Shown: positions 7,989-17,414 of the stretch, piece after piece | Layout: the number at the start of each line of letters is the position of its first letter | How positions within the stretch are numbered: the first letter of the stretch is position 1 | Assembly: GCF_024347135.1 (NCBI RefSeq) | Contig: NZ_AP024907.1 | Span: forward strand, 1,975,001 to 2,039,000 | DNA from: Vibrio spartinae | GTDB taxonomy: Bacteria > Pseudomonadota > Gammaproteobacteria > Enterobacterales > Vibrionaceae | Length of the DNA: 64,000 bases | Reading direction: 5' to 3' | Program-made: the position numbers and the translations under genes | The notes under the pieces: model-generated | What the model was told of the DNA's origin: nothing | Seen by the model: the letters and a program-made list of their open reading frames with translations, nothing else | Databases searched by the model: none

Positions 7989-9473
7989 ATGAACGCATAC
8001 CATCAGTTGGTTGAGCATACAAAAAATATCACTCACTTCGAGCATCTTTCTGCAATCTGCGGCTGGGATCAGGCCGCGATGATGCCAAAAGGCGGGGCTG
8101 AAGCGCGTGCCCAAGCGATGGCCGCGTTACAAGTCCATATTCACCAGCTAATGAATCAGCCCCAACTGACCGAGTGGTTTGCTCAGGCAGAACAGGCACC
8201 ACTTTCAACAGAACAGCAAGCCGTGCTCCGCGAGATGAAACGACTGTGGCAGCAAGCCACCGTGCTGCCTGAATCATTAGTTCAGGCACAATCAATTGCC
8301 GGCGCCCGATGTGAACATGCCTGGCGGCAACAAAGACAAGATAATGATTGGGCCGGTTTCGCGGCCAACTGGGAGGAAGTGGTCAAACTCTCACGCGAAG
8401 AAGCGCAGATTCGGGCCGCAGCGACAGGCAAGACCCCATATGATGCGATGCTTGACCTTTATGAACCCGGCGCATCGACCCAAACACTGGACAGCTTGTT
8501 TGACGACGTCAAATCTTGGTTGCCCGCGCTGATTGACCGTGTTCTTGAGAAACAGTCGCATGAGTCGGTTTTATTACCGCGGGGGAACTATCCGAGTGAG
8601 ACGCAAAAATCGCTGGGATTAGCCGTGATGCAACAACTGCAATTCGATTTCGATCACGGGCGGCTGGATGAAAGTACCCACCCGTTTTGTGGTGGTGTGC
8701 CTACCGATGTCCGTATCACGACACGCTATAGTGAAACGGAATTTGTGCAATCGCTGATGGGAATCATCCACGAAACCGGACACGCGCGCTATGAACAGGG
8801 ATTACCCAAAGCATATGCCGGCACACCGGCCGGTGAAGCACGGTCGATGGGGATTCATGAATCTCAATCACTCTTCTTTGAAATGCAGATGGGTCGCAAT
8901 CCTTTGTTCATCAATCATCTGGCCGATTTGGCATCGCAGCATTTCAACGCACACAATGACCCCGTGTTTGCCAAAGCCAATCTGCAAAAGCTTTACTCCA
9001 GAGTGAGCAAGGATTTCATCCGCGTCGATGCTGACGAGCTCACCTACCCGGCTCATGTCATTTTGCGTTACGAAATCGAGCGCGACCTGATCAACGGTGT
9101 AATCGAATTGCGTGATGTACCAGCGTTATGGGATCAAAAAATGCAGAATTATCTCGGGTTATCCACCCAAGGCAATTACCGCCAAGGCTGTATGCAAGAT
9201 ATTCACTGGACGGACGGCTCATTCGGCTACTTCCCTTCTTATACACTCGGTGCAATGTATGCCGCGCAATTTATGGCAGCGATGAAGAAAACGGTCGATG
9301 TTGATGGAGTCATCCACAGTGGCGATTTGACACCGATATTCACTTGGCTATCTGACAATATTTGGTGTAAAGGGAGTTTGTTAACCACTGATGAACTGGT
9401 GAAACAAGCGACGGGTGAGACGTTGAATGCTGAGCATTTTAAAGCGCATCTTGAAAGTCGTTATCTTCGCTAG
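7989..9473 (+). CDS. M32 family metallocarboxypeptidase
   Basis: A 494-residue cytoplasmic zinc carboxypeptidase of family M32 (thermostable carboxypeptidase 1 type), which removes C-terminal residues from peptides. The HExxH zinc motif appears as IIHETGHARYEQG near residue 261, followed by the family segments GIHESQSLFFE and YPAHVILRYEIE. Length is normal. AAGAGGTG sits upstream of the ATG. Its last quarter has a diverged second copy at 46173-46399, about 37 kb away, so the 3' end of this gene appears to be one boundary of a large insertion. A strong terminator follows. Confidence 0.93.
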   Translation: MNAYHQLVEHTKNITHFEHLSAICGWDQAAMMPKGGAEARAQAMAALQVHIHQLMNQPQLTEWFAQAEQAPLSTEQQAVLREMKRLWQQATVLPESLVQAQSIAGARCEHAWRQQRQDNDWAGFAANWEEVVKLSREEAQIRAAATGKTPYDAMLDLYEPGASTQTLDSLFDDVKSWLPALIDRVLEKQSHESVLLPRGNYPSETQKSLGLAVMQQLQFDFDHGRLDESTHPFCGGVPTDVRITTRYSETEFVQSLMGIIHETGHARYEQGLPKAYAGTPAGEARSMGIHESQSLFFEMQMGRNPLFINHLADLASQHFNAHNDPVFAKANLQKLYSRVSKDFIRVDADELTYPAHVILRYEIERDLINGVIELRDVPALWDQKMQNYLGLSTQGNYRQGCMQDIHWTDGSFGYFPSYTLGAMYAAQFMAAMKKTVDVDGVIHSGDLTPIFTWLSDNIWCKGSLLTTDELVKQATGETLNAEHFKAHLESRYLR

Positions 9474-9498
9474 TTTGACAATATTATAAATAGTTTAG

Positions 9499-9533
9499 TT
9501 TTGGCATTACGTGATCCTCGCTTAATGCCAAAA
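9499..9533 (+). terminator. Intrinsic terminator after carboxypeptidase
   Basis: TTTTGGCATTA / TAATGCCAAAA, an 11-bp perfect stem with a 13-base loop, 26 bases after the stop codon. Flanking A and T tracts make it functional in both directions. Confidence 0.75.
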
Positions 9534-9718
9534 TATATACAAAGGCACTCGGGAAGAGTATTATTGACTTCATTCAATTGTCCTATTTTATTAATTTATT
9601 TTGTTATATTTCTGTTTTGAAACAGTTAAAAATTTTGAGATAGGATCAGAACAAATGAACTGGTATCGATCTAGTCGATAGCATTAAAAAGATTAAAACT
9701 AAAATAAAGGGAGAAGAC

Positions 9719-10999
9719 TTGCAAAAAGAAAAAATGATAGCGCTCCATGCAGTCGCGACATCAGATAATTTGCTAAAATCAATTAAAATGTTTGAGAAAA
9801 ACTTACCATTACTGCATGACTGTCATTTTGTCTTTGATGCGGAAAATGGTCCCTTGCCTGGTTATTCAGTAAACTTTGACTTCACAGATGGCTCCGCTAT
9901 AAGAAGTTTATTTAAATCTCCGAAAGTGTTCGTTCTAGACTATAAAACTATCAGAGCCATGCAAACGGGAACCGCATCGTTCAAAGTTGATTACTCGATA
10001 TCTCTTGATACCCAAGCACTAAGCTATCTCGAACCATTTCTTGAAAAACGAACTAGCAAACTTCCAAAAGATTTTGATGAAATATTTAAATTTATCTCTA
10101 AGGATGAAACTTCGATAGATCCCTTACCGTACATGCATGAGAACTACATAAACCTTAAAGATCCTCAAAAAGCTAATAAAATATTCCAGAAAATTAAAGC
10201 ATACGAAGTTCTAAAGTCTCTAAACTATAAAATGCTATCTGAGCAACGCCTACTAGAATCGTACCTAAACGATCTAGAACTAAACAAAAATGCCCAAGAA
10301 AGCATTGCTTTCATGTATCAAGACTTATCTAACAGCACATATTTTGACACTATACGTACCCGCGTTTTTTCATATTATGCTCTGTTATTAAAAATGATTT
10401 ATATCCAGATATATTCCCCAAAAAAATCAACTTATAATAAGTTAATAGAGTTCTTAGATTTTAGTCATTCAATTCTGTCTACGATGTTCTTCCGAGAAAC
10501 TCTTATATCGAATAATTTTTTCGATAAAGGACAAGATTTTGGCTTCTTTAGTAAAATACAAAAGAACAAAACCGACCTCTTCGAGGTTGCTTTGGGAATG
10601 GCGTGGGATTTATATCATATACGCCAATTGGAATTGGGCTTAACGATAAGACCTGATTCAACAGCAGACTACTTTTTCCCGTCTCTACTCTCATGTGACA
10701 AACGTCTTGCTGAAGTTATGCATTTATATCCTCTACATTGTTGTGCTTATGTAAAAGACTCGTTTTATCCGATACCTTTCTATAATACAGATATAATAGA
10801 ATCTATGACATGTACTGAGGATCAAAAAAATAGTATTAAAAATCGGTACTTTAGTCAAAATGCAATAGCAGAGAGAGATAAAAAGAGAAAACAAGCAATC
10901 GTAGATCTAGCTGATTCGGTAAGAACACTGGAGAAAGAACTATCTCAAGTTGCCAACGTCAAAATCAATGATTCAGTAATCGAGAGATTCAAATTGTGA
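9719..10999 (+). CDS. Hypothetical protein, defence-island type
   Basis: A 426-residue, AT-rich protein I do not recognise. It starts at TTG with GGGAGA six to seven bases upstream; an internal ATG at 9734 lacks a ribosome site. There is no signal peptide or membrane segment. The middle is helical, and a Lys/Arg-rich C-terminal helix (about residues 380-410) looks like a coiled coil. It lies alone on the plus strand, convergent with the six-gene TIR/nucleotide-modification operon, and its base composition matches that operon. A defence role is suggested only by position. Confidence 0.6.
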   Translation: MQKEKMIALHAVATSDNLLKSIKMFEKNLPLLHDCHFVFDAENGPLPGYSVNFDFTDGSAIRSLFKSPKVFVLDYKTIRAMQTGTASFKVDYSISLDTQALSYLEPFLEKRTSKLPKDFDEIFKFISKDETSIDPLPYMHENYINLKDPQKANKIFQKIKAYEVLKSLNYKMLSEQRLLESYLNDLELNKNAQESIAFMYQDLSNSTYFDTIRTRVFSYYALLLKMIYIQIYSPKKSTYNKLIEFLDFSHSILSTMFFRETLISNNFFDKGQDFGFFSKIQKNKTDLFEVALGMAWDLYHIRQLELGLTIRPDSTADYFFPSLLSCDKRLAEVMHLYPLHCCAYVKDSFYPIPFYNTDIIESMTCTEDQKNSIKNRYFSQNAIAERDKKRKQAIVDLADSVRTLEKELSQVANVKINDSVIERFKL

Positions 11000-11467
11000 C
11001 TTTAGTTACGTATTCCACCTCACCCGATCATCTATTCGAGTAACGCGATCACAACCATTCCGATTGCACGACCAAGGGGATATTCTGCTCTTGCCGAACA
11101 GCCATTTACCCTTGTTAGTCTCTGCGGTCTGATGCAACGAAGTCAAGCAAGAGAATTATGATTTAATCAACGGTAAAGATGGCCCATGCATTACTTACGA
11201 GCGTAACGTTCTGGGGAGGGTTTTCTGGCGAATTTTTTCATCACTTAAATCAGGGTTTATATCGTTAGTACTAACCGAAGCATCAATGAACAATTCATAA
11301 TTATTATTTTTATTCCACTCTATTAGAGACTATTTATATAGCTAATCGTATTCATGATGATAGCTAATGAATACTTTATTTTTATTTGTTGTCATTTCTC
11401 TTCCTACAATTTAGTTAGTTTACAAAATTTTCAATCAGTAACATAAATATAAAATTTCAGAAAGAAG
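11000..11467. other. Gene-free gap between convergent genes
   Basis: No complete gene seen. A short open stretch around 11165-11300 encodes no recognisable protein and lacks a ribosome site; it may be a remnant. The right half is AT-rich. Confidence 0.4.
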
Positions 11468-12064
11468 CTAATTAACATTTAACAAGTTTATAATTTTATT
11501 ATAAGTTGTAGAAACATCAGTAGTAGATGATACATGAAATATTTTTTCTTCACTTCCAAAATAGTAATTTCCCGTATGAACCACTTTCTTATACAACTCT
11601 TCTACTAAATTTAAATCTAGTTTATTTTCGTAATAACTATTATCTAATGTTTCGATTCTGTTTCCCTTTTCCAAAATGATAATATAAATATCAAATTTAT
11701 CACTAAGATTACCGTATACAGAATTATGGATACTCTTTAACAATTGTATGTTCTTATTATTTTCCCCTTGAGCTGAACTATATACCAAAGCAGAGATGTA
11801 ACTTCTATCCATTATAATAGTCTTATTAATAGAAGTAATTAAATCGTAATAATCAACAATATGGCTACAGGTATGAAGTAATTGTCTAGCAAGCTTGTCA
11901 AACTCCTTATCATTCGACTTTAATATATCCCTCAAAAATCCTAACTTATTACTTCCGTTAGGCTGAATTAAAAAATCACAATTTAATGAATCTTTTAATA
12001 GTTTTCCAATTGTGGTTTTACCTGAGCCATCTACACCTTCTAAGATAACTAATTTATTTTTCAT
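11468..12064 (-). CDS. Thymidylate kinase-like P-loop nucleotide kinase
   Basis: A 198-residue P-loop kinase of the thymidylate kinase (dTMP kinase/AAA_28-like) group. The Walker A motif GVDGSGKTT is at residues 10-18 and the DRS motif that binds the nucleobase/phosphate in TMP kinases is in IIMDRSYISALVY. It is the last gene of the operon and overlaps the TIR-SLOG gene by 11 bases, implying translational coupling. Expected reaction: phosphorylation of a deoxynucleoside monophosphate. In this context the substrate may be the modified dUMP/dTMP produced by the thymidylate-synthase homologue upstream. It is unlikely to be the housekeeping tmk, given its island setting. Confidence 0.8.
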   Translation of the reverse strand: MKNKLVILEGVDGSGKTTIGKLLKDSLNCDFLIQPNGSNKLGFLRDILKSNDKEFDKLARQLLHTCSHIVDYYDLITSINKTIIMDRSYISALVYSSAQGENNKNIQLLKSIHNSVYGNLSDKFDIYIIILEKGNRIETLDNSYYENKLDLNLVEELYKKVVHTGNYYFGSEEKIFHVSSTTDVSTTYNKIINLLNVN

Positions 12065-14033
12065 TGATAATCTTTATACCTTTAAAAATAAGCATAAGAG
12101 CTTCATTTATATCAAGCGTATGAAAAAGTAATTTATTTTCTTCTACAGATAGACCATTATTGTCAGATAATAATTCTATCGATACCCCTTTAATGATGTC
12201 AAGTGAATCACTCCAACTAAACTGACTTAGTCTATTTAAATTTCCATAATCTTTATTATTTTTCTTTTGCCATTCAAAGGTAAGATCTTCACTATAAATA
12301 TTCGACTCTATAATATTGCACACTCTACCAGTAATACCACCGAATGCACCAAGAAGATATAATGGTTTATCAAATGTTATTGAAAGTAATATTTCTTCAA
12401 AAACACCAGGACAGATACCTTTATAATTTTTAATTTTCCCAGAAACAAAAATTCTAGCATCTACTTGAACCGTTAGCATTTTCCTCATAGATGTAAGGCT
12501 TTCCCCCCATACATACTTATTATTAATAGTATCATATGGAAGGAATAATTGGTCATCATATGTAACATCACTAATCTTTGGTGGGGGAACTAATTCGAAA
12601 GTAGCTATATCTGTATATTGAGCCTTCCACAACTTAGTATTATCAGAGTCTAATAAATATATTGGCCAAGCTAAAAAATTAATCAGATTAATTGTACTCT
12701 TATCACTAGACTTACGGTCTTTTACTACATTCGCTTCATCAAAAATATATTTTGTATGACCCTCTGGTCGCAAATCTCCACCATATACCAAAGTGCCATT
12801 TTTAAATAGTACATGTTGAGCAATCGCCTGTGAAATATGTTTAAAATGTATAGAGTTCAATCCCAAGTCTAACATTTCTTTTTCATCAGGTTCAGATATA
12901 CTAATACCTAACTTGAATCCAGTTAAGTCAAGCTCTTGATCTGTCAACGGAGTCACAACGTCTATACCAAAATCATCAAATAATTGTGTTTCAAATTCAT
13001 ATAATGGTGGATCAGGGTAAATTATACGATTAATCAGTTTTTTACCAGATCTGTGTATGCATTTCAGGTCAAACGGTTCAGGAGATCTAGATAACACATG
13101 AGTATTTTTGTCAGAATACTTTGATAACATGCTACGATTGTAGATAATCTTTAATGTTTCAAGCAAAGATGCTTCTAATATATTATAAGCATCTTCTTTA
13201 GTTAATGGGGTATTCGCATCAATATTAATTGATGGGACATTAGTAGAATATGGAAATATTCTATCCTCTCCGAACTTTAATGTACTAACTACAATAATAG
13301 GAATGTTTTTTTCTTTTGCATAATGAATTTCTTTTTGACACCAATATCTAGATGAATAGCTATCAGACTGTATAGATATCAAAGTAGATTTTTCTATTCC
13401 TCTTTTTATCTCTTCTGAAAACTGGAACCCAGCATGAATATTCTGAGCATCAAAAAAATTGTCTAAAGAGGTATTATCAATAATATTTTTTAGAAACTTA
13501 GCTATATCCTCAGCCCAACTATCATTCTTTGCATGGCTAAGGAATAATTTAATGGTAGCACTATCTCCATTAGTATCAGGAACAATATTTAATTTTTTTA
13601 AAATAGATTGAACTGTAGATACCAAGAACTCTGTCATCTTAATCTCAGGAGAAAAGTCACATTCTCTAATGAAGTTTAAATAAGAAAAATCACCACCCAA
13701 TTTAAATGAATAATCTTTATCAAGTGCTATGGGAATTATAATTGAATCATTATCAAAAAGTTTTAAGTAATATTCTTTCCAATTGTAATCCCCCACAACG
13801 GATATACTAGAAAAACAGAAAACTATATTTTTATTATCATTAACAGTATAAATTGGCTTCGGTACCGAAGAAGTCGAAGATGTCCTGTAAAATATTGGGA
13901 AATTAATTGATCGAGACATTGGCTTTAAAACATCTCGGCTTAAATTATCTAAAAAATAATCATAATAAGGCTTAACCTTTTCACGATCATCTGGATGCCA
14001 AACAAAAAATATTTGATTAAAAATTTTGGACAT
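12054..14033 (-). CDS. TIR-SLOG fusion protein, likely effector/sensor
   Basis: A 659-residue protein. Residues about 1-155 form an N-terminal alpha/beta domain (FFVWHPDD start) resembling an inactive TIR-like fold. Residues about 160-260 are a clear TIR domain (KLFLSHAKND start; SSRYWCQKE with the putative NADase glutamate near residue 235). Residues about 370-585 look like a SLOG/STALD nucleotide-binding domain (LGISISEPDE, LVYGGDLRPEG, ICPGVFEEI, LYLLGAFGG). In Thoeris ThsA a SLOG domain binds a TIR-made signal and switches on an NADase, so this protein is a good candidate for an abortive effector. The ATG at 14033 has GGGAAG at the right spacing. It nearly abuts the Nmad2 gene. Confidence 0.75.
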   Translation of the reverse strand: MSKIFNQIFFVWHPDDREKVKPYYDYFLDNLSRDVLKPMSRSINFPIFYRTSSTSSVPKPIYTVNDNKNIVFCFSSISVVGDYNWKEYYLKLFDNDSIIIPIALDKDYSFKLGGDFSYLNFIRECDFSPEIKMTEFLVSTVQSILKKLNIVPDTNGDSATIKLFLSHAKNDSWAEDIAKFLKNIIDNTSLDNFFDAQNIHAGFQFSEEIKRGIEKSTLISIQSDSYSSRYWCQKEIHYAKEKNIPIIVVSTLKFGEDRIFPYSTNVPSINIDANTPLTKEDAYNILEASLLETLKIIYNRSMLSKYSDKNTHVLSRSPEPFDLKCIHRSGKKLINRIIYPDPPLYEFETQLFDDFGIDVVTPLTDQELDLTGFKLGISISEPDEKEMLDLGLNSIHFKHISQAIAQHVLFKNGTLVYGGDLRPEGHTKYIFDEANVVKDRKSSDKSTINLINFLAWPIYLLDSDNTKLWKAQYTDIATFELVPPPKISDVTYDDQLFLPYDTINNKYVWGESLTSMRKMLTVQVDARIFVSGKIKNYKGICPGVFEEILLSITFDKPLYLLGAFGGITGRVCNIIESNIYSEDLTFEWQKKNNKDYGNLNRLSQFSWSDSLDIIKGVSIELLSDNNGLSVEENKLLFHTLDINEALMLIFKGIKIINEK

Positions 14034-14034
14034 T

Positions 14035-14670
14035 TTACTTCCCATCATATCTTTGAAATGTATGTGTAAACATTATAGGGTCTCCATTGATTCCCACATC
14101 AGCAGAATTATCGATCATTTTTAGTAACTGTTGTGCACAACTTTGCGATATTTCCCTATGACCCGGACCTCTTTTACATACAACACCAACCAATGCTTCA
14201 GGTATTTTTATACCATTAGAACCAAAGTAATAGAATAAATCAGAGATCAAGACTCTATCAGTAGTTTCAGTGTCTCGTTTAACATTTAATGGATTTTGTG
14301 TTCCATCTGGAAGACTGTGGTGCGAATCATCTTGAGCCCAATATAGTTCATCCGTTTCATCACTAATTTGGTGATAAATGTTATCGCCATACATTTTCTT
14401 TAAACTGCCATTCATTACAGGCTTCTTAAATTGATAATCAGGATTGCGGTAATAATCATTAAAGTTCGTAACTTCACTTATTTTCATAGCGAAAACTAAA
14501 CGGGCACTAGCTCCCTTAGCAACAGAACTTGTTCCAAAGACCCAATCACCGACTTTAGCTACTTTTCTAATATTAGGTTTACAGGTTGCTAATGTGCATT
14601 TACCACCAAATGGGTTAGGAGCAAACCCATAATCCCTAGGTATAACATACGAAAAATATCTACATGCCAT
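14035..14670 (-). CDS. Nmad2 domain protein (nucleotide modification associated)
   Basis: A 211-residue protein matching my memory of Pfam 'nucleotide modification associated domain 2'. It has DYGFAPNPFGG followed by CTLATCKP, then GDWVFGTSS, GDNIYHQ and DSHHSLPDGT. Family members were predicted by comparative genomics to accompany DNA base hypermodification enzymes; biochemical function is unknown. Conserved Cys and His residues could bind metal. The start ATG overlaps the TIR gene stop as TAATG, with GGGAGG eight bases upstream, so it is translationally coupled. Confidence 0.75.
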   Translation of the reverse strand: MACRYFSYVIPRDYGFAPNPFGGKCTLATCKPNIRKVAKVGDWVFGTSSVAKGASARLVFAMKISEVTNFNDYYRNPDYQFKKPVMNGSLKKMYGDNIYHQISDETDELYWAQDDSHHSLPDGTQNPLNVKRDTETTDRVLISDLFYYFGSNGIKIPEALVGVVCKRGPGHREISQSCAQQLLKMIDNSADVGINGDPIMFTHTFQRYDGK

Positions 14671-15137
14671 TAGCAAACCTCCCTTTTAGAACTTAATTTA
14701 CTTTCCCAAGGGCTGCCGTCAACTTTTGACCATCCACTATATACGCCATTTATTGCGTCAATAATCTTATCTGAATTCCACCCTACTAGAGCATCACCAT
14801 ATTTTTGAAAACTATCTGGAACATCAGAATCTTTTGCTCCCTGAATAAATACTCCGATGATGGGCTTACCTAAACGATAAGCTAAATCAATTTCCCAATT
14901 AACCCACTCTCTGGTATGAGTTTCTGGACCAATCAAAACAATAGCTGAACCCGCCCATCGCATTTTGTCCCTTAAAAGAGATTTAATATAATCTTCGTTG
15001 CTAGCATCATTTGGTTTAGTACTATCTATAGAACTATTTTTCAGTGTATAACCGTTTTTTGATAACAGACTTTTTAAACTTTGAACACTCTCATCATCTT
15101 TCCCATAATGACTAATAAATACGTTTTTATCTGCCAT
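14670..15137 (-). CDS. ThsB-like TIR domain protein
   Basis: A 155-residue single-domain TIR protein of the MTH538/DUF1863 type, the same class as Thoeris ThsB. The N-terminus KNVFISHYGKDD is the TIR beta-A strand, IVLIGPETH is a central strand, and EWVNWEIDLA carries the likely catalytic glutamate (about residue 82). ThsB proteins detect phage and make an NAD-derived signal. The ATG at 15137 has GAGG at good spacing; an upstream TTG is less likely. With the TIR-SLOG protein two genes downstream it forms a Thoeris-like signal-maker/receiver pair. Confidence 0.8.
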   Translation of the reverse strand: MADKNVFISHYGKDDESVQSLKSLLSKNGYTLKNSSIDSTKPNDASNEDYIKSLLRDKMRWAGSAIVLIGPETHTREWVNWEIDLAYRLGKPIIGVFIQGAKDSDVPDSFQKYGDALVGWNSDKIIDAINGVYSGWSKVDGSPWESKLSSKREVC

Positions 15138-15145
15138 ATAAAACC

Positions 15146-16126
15146 TCAATAATTAATAGTTGGATTTACAAACTCTACGCTAGATTTTGTTATATATTGA
15201 TATAAAACTTTTTGCCAATCATTCATAAAATCAGATTCTAAATCAATCAACTTAGTATTTAAATTTTGCCTCAACTCTCTTTCCCATATGGATAATTTCT
15301 TTAGCTTTGAATTAAATTCAGAAAATGAGCATATATCTCTTTTATATTTATAAATATCACAATCAAACTTAGATTTTGACATTTCAACAATTCTCTCTCT
15401 ATAATCACCGTAATAATGCAAGTTATTAACCATATGATAATACGAACCAATATTTACATTAATAATTTGAGACAAGTATTCTTGTATGAATGTAAAATTA
15501 AATATATTAACTCCTGTCATACCCCATATAAAATCATTAGATCTCATGTGAACATATAAATCTAATTCATTCTTTGAATTTATTATAAATTGAAGAGTTC
15601 TCGTACAAGGATAATCTTTGGTTTTCTTTAGATTATTTCCAATAAAATTATCTTTGTTAGGATCGCCCAAATCAATCACTGCTCTTCTCGATGATTTTTC
15701 ATTTGATAAACACCTTATAATATATGACAGTTGATCTACACTTGATAATTCTGGTTCAAATATTTCATTACTTGAATAATCTGATATTTCATTGTTAAAT
15801 TTTCTTATTCTCGGACCATATCCCCCACGAATAAAATAGCCATCGTCAGAAAAATCGTTTAACTTAGGTAAATAACACGTCATGAAATCTAAATCGTTCC
15901 GCCCATTGGCTATCCACAGTGATTCAGCATAACCTATATGATAAGGCCACCTTCTTTCCTTTAACTTTATTAAACGGGAAGTTGGGTTATTTATCTTTAT
16001 CATTATTGGCTCTGGCAGTTCATAACAATCCATACCTCTTGTTCTCCTAGGTACAGCCTCTGTTAGCAGAATGCCAGAAACTTTCACTAAAAGTTCATCA
16101 ATACCGTTATACGTTTCTGCATGCAT
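15146..16126 (-). CDS. Thymidylate synthase-family protein
   Basis: A 326-residue homologue of thymidylate synthase / dNMP hydroxymethylase. The active-site region reads DYPCTRTLQFIIN, followed by MRSNDFIWG and the Asn-containing segment VNIFNF, then SYYHMVNNLHYY, which corresponds to the TS H-x-Y nucleotide-sugar motif. Overall divergence from housekeeping thyA suggests a specialised enzyme transferring a one-carbon group to C5 of dUMP or dCMP, as in phage base-hypermodification pathways. It is the second gene of the operon, 15 bases after the pyrophosphorylase-like gene; its TGA lies just ahead of the TIR gene's ribosome site. Confidence 0.75.
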   Translation of the reverse strand: MHAETYNGIDELLVKVSGILLTEAVPRRTRGMDCYELPEPIMIKINNPTSRLIKLKERRWPYHIGYAESLWIANGRNDLDFMTCYLPKLNDFSDDGYFIRGGYGPRIRKFNNEISDYSSNEIFEPELSSVDQLSYIIRCLSNEKSSRRAVIDLGDPNKDNFIGNNLKKTKDYPCTRTLQFIINSKNELDLYVHMRSNDFIWGMTGVNIFNFTFIQEYLSQIINVNIGSYYHMVNNLHYYGDYRERIVEMSKSKFDCDIYKYKRDICSFSEFNSKLKKLSIWERELRQNLNTKLIDLESDFMNDWQKVLYQYITKSSVEFVNPTINY

Positions 16127-16141
16127 AGTTAGTCTCTAATT

Positions 16142-17092
16142 TTAATTATCTAAATTCCATTTTGGAGGAAAAAAATAGTCAATTTTTGAATTATTTATTT
16201 TAAACTTTTGTTTAATCCTTTTATTTTTTATAGATAATTCAGGCATTTTAACTCTTAGGTATTTATCAGTTTCACAAAAACAATTTTGAAAATCTATTAA
16301 CTTTGGCTCTCGACCAAATAAGTTATCAAATTCTAAAGAATATTTATCAAGATAGTTTAAATAATTATCTTTAGTAAATAGAATAGCATCCTCAAATGTA
16401 TATTTACCTAAATCAGAGAAACATTTTAAAATTCCCCTCTTAGCTCCAATTCCTGCTTTAACAAATGAGTTTTCCGAAAAATCAAATAAATGAGTATAGT
16501 TAAGGTCTATAGCATACTGATAGGCTAAAAAAGGACCAATAAAACTACAATGGGAAAGAACGTTAAAAAGTTCCTCCAGAGAATGACACTTTAAAAACGA
16601 CTCAATCCTATTTGATTTAAGTATCTCTTCATTGAGCATTGAAAGCCATTTTTCATGTTTATACTTATATTTTTCATTATATTTAGAATGGCTACCAGTC
16701 ATTAAGTAAGCGGGGCTAAAAATAGGTCTATATTTTATTCTCTCCGTGAGAATTTCAGATATTTCGTTAACATTAAAATTATTGTAAGACAGCCTACCGA
16801 CTCTCGATTCCATATATTCCCATGTATCAATTCTATTAAATATCTTGAATAAAATAACTCGTAGTAACAAATCCTTTTCTGAATAATTATATGAATAAAT
16901 AACATTTTTTATTAAGTACTGTGATACCCTATCAGTACTTCGATAAACATTGGTGAATTTATACTGTTCTAGGATGGGATCAGAAGTGAGCATAGTATTA
17001 TCAGTCGGGTTATTATATCTCAACCAAAATATTTTCATTCTTTCGCTCATGAAGTAAAAGTAGTATTGGTATGCCTCTTCTCTAACTTTCAA
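16142..17092 (-). CDS. Alpha-glutamyl/putrescinyl thymine pyrophosphorylase clade protein
   Basis: A 316-residue protein, first gene of the operon. The N-terminal signature DPILEQYKFTNVYRSTDRV and the later segment with GPFLAYQYAIDL match, as I recall, the 'nucleotide kinase / alpha-glutamyl-putrescinyl thymine pyrophosphorylase' clade (a DNA-glycosylase-like HhH fold) from phages with hypermodified thymine. Those enzymes act on 5-hydroxymethyluracil in DNA. It begins with TTG; a perfect AAGGAGGT just upstream decides this start over an ATG 42 bases later. Its presence with a TS homologue and TIR proteins is the most unusual feature of the island. Confidence 0.7.
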   Translation of the reverse strand: MKVREEAYQYYFYFMSERMKIFWLRYNNPTDNTMLTSDPILEQYKFTNVYRSTDRVSQYLIKNVIYSYNYSEKDLLLRVILFKIFNRIDTWEYMESRVGRLSYNNFNVNEISEILTERIKYRPIFSPAYLMTGSHSKYNEKYKYKHEKWLSMLNEEILKSNRIESFLKCHSLEELFNVLSHCSFIGPFLAYQYAIDLNYTHLFDFSENSFVKAGIGAKRGILKCFSDLGKYTFEDAILFTKDNYLNYLDKYSLEFDNLFGREPKLIDFQNCFCETDKYLRVKMPELSIKNKRIKQKFKINNSKIDYFFPPKWNLDN

Positions 17093-17414
17093 TTTACCTC
17101 CTTGAAACTACTCACCTAATGGATTGATTTAACACTAAATTGACACTGTAGCATATGAATTTTATGGTAATGCGATTAATATCACACATTGTAAATCAAA
17201 CTCTAATAAACGGTATAATTAACTTTTGAAAACAATTATTTATTTTGGGGCCTGCGTAGCTGCTTAAAACCATAATTTTCTTTGATATTTAATCAATAAC
17301 AACACCTTGATATTATATAAGAATTTACATAAGCCATTGTTATTAATAAGTTTTATTTATTTTTCCTATATTGTTTAGTATGATTGTTTTTATTATAACA
17401 ATAAGGACTAAATA
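17093..17414. promoter_or_regulatory. Operon leader and AT-rich gap
   Basis: Holds the strong Shine-Dalgarno AAGGAGGT (minus strand, about 17096-17103) of the six-gene operon, whose promoter must lie in this very AT-rich segment. I could not choose a single convincing -35/-10 pair. No gene seen. Confidence 0.4.

Noticed and set aside
11468..12064. Housekeeping thymidylate kinase (tmk)
   Set aside because: Divergent, AT-rich and part of the TIR operon rather than its usual chromosomal neighbourhood; treated as a specialised kinase.
15146..16126. Housekeeping thyA
   Set aside because: Too divergent around the active site and embedded in the island operon.
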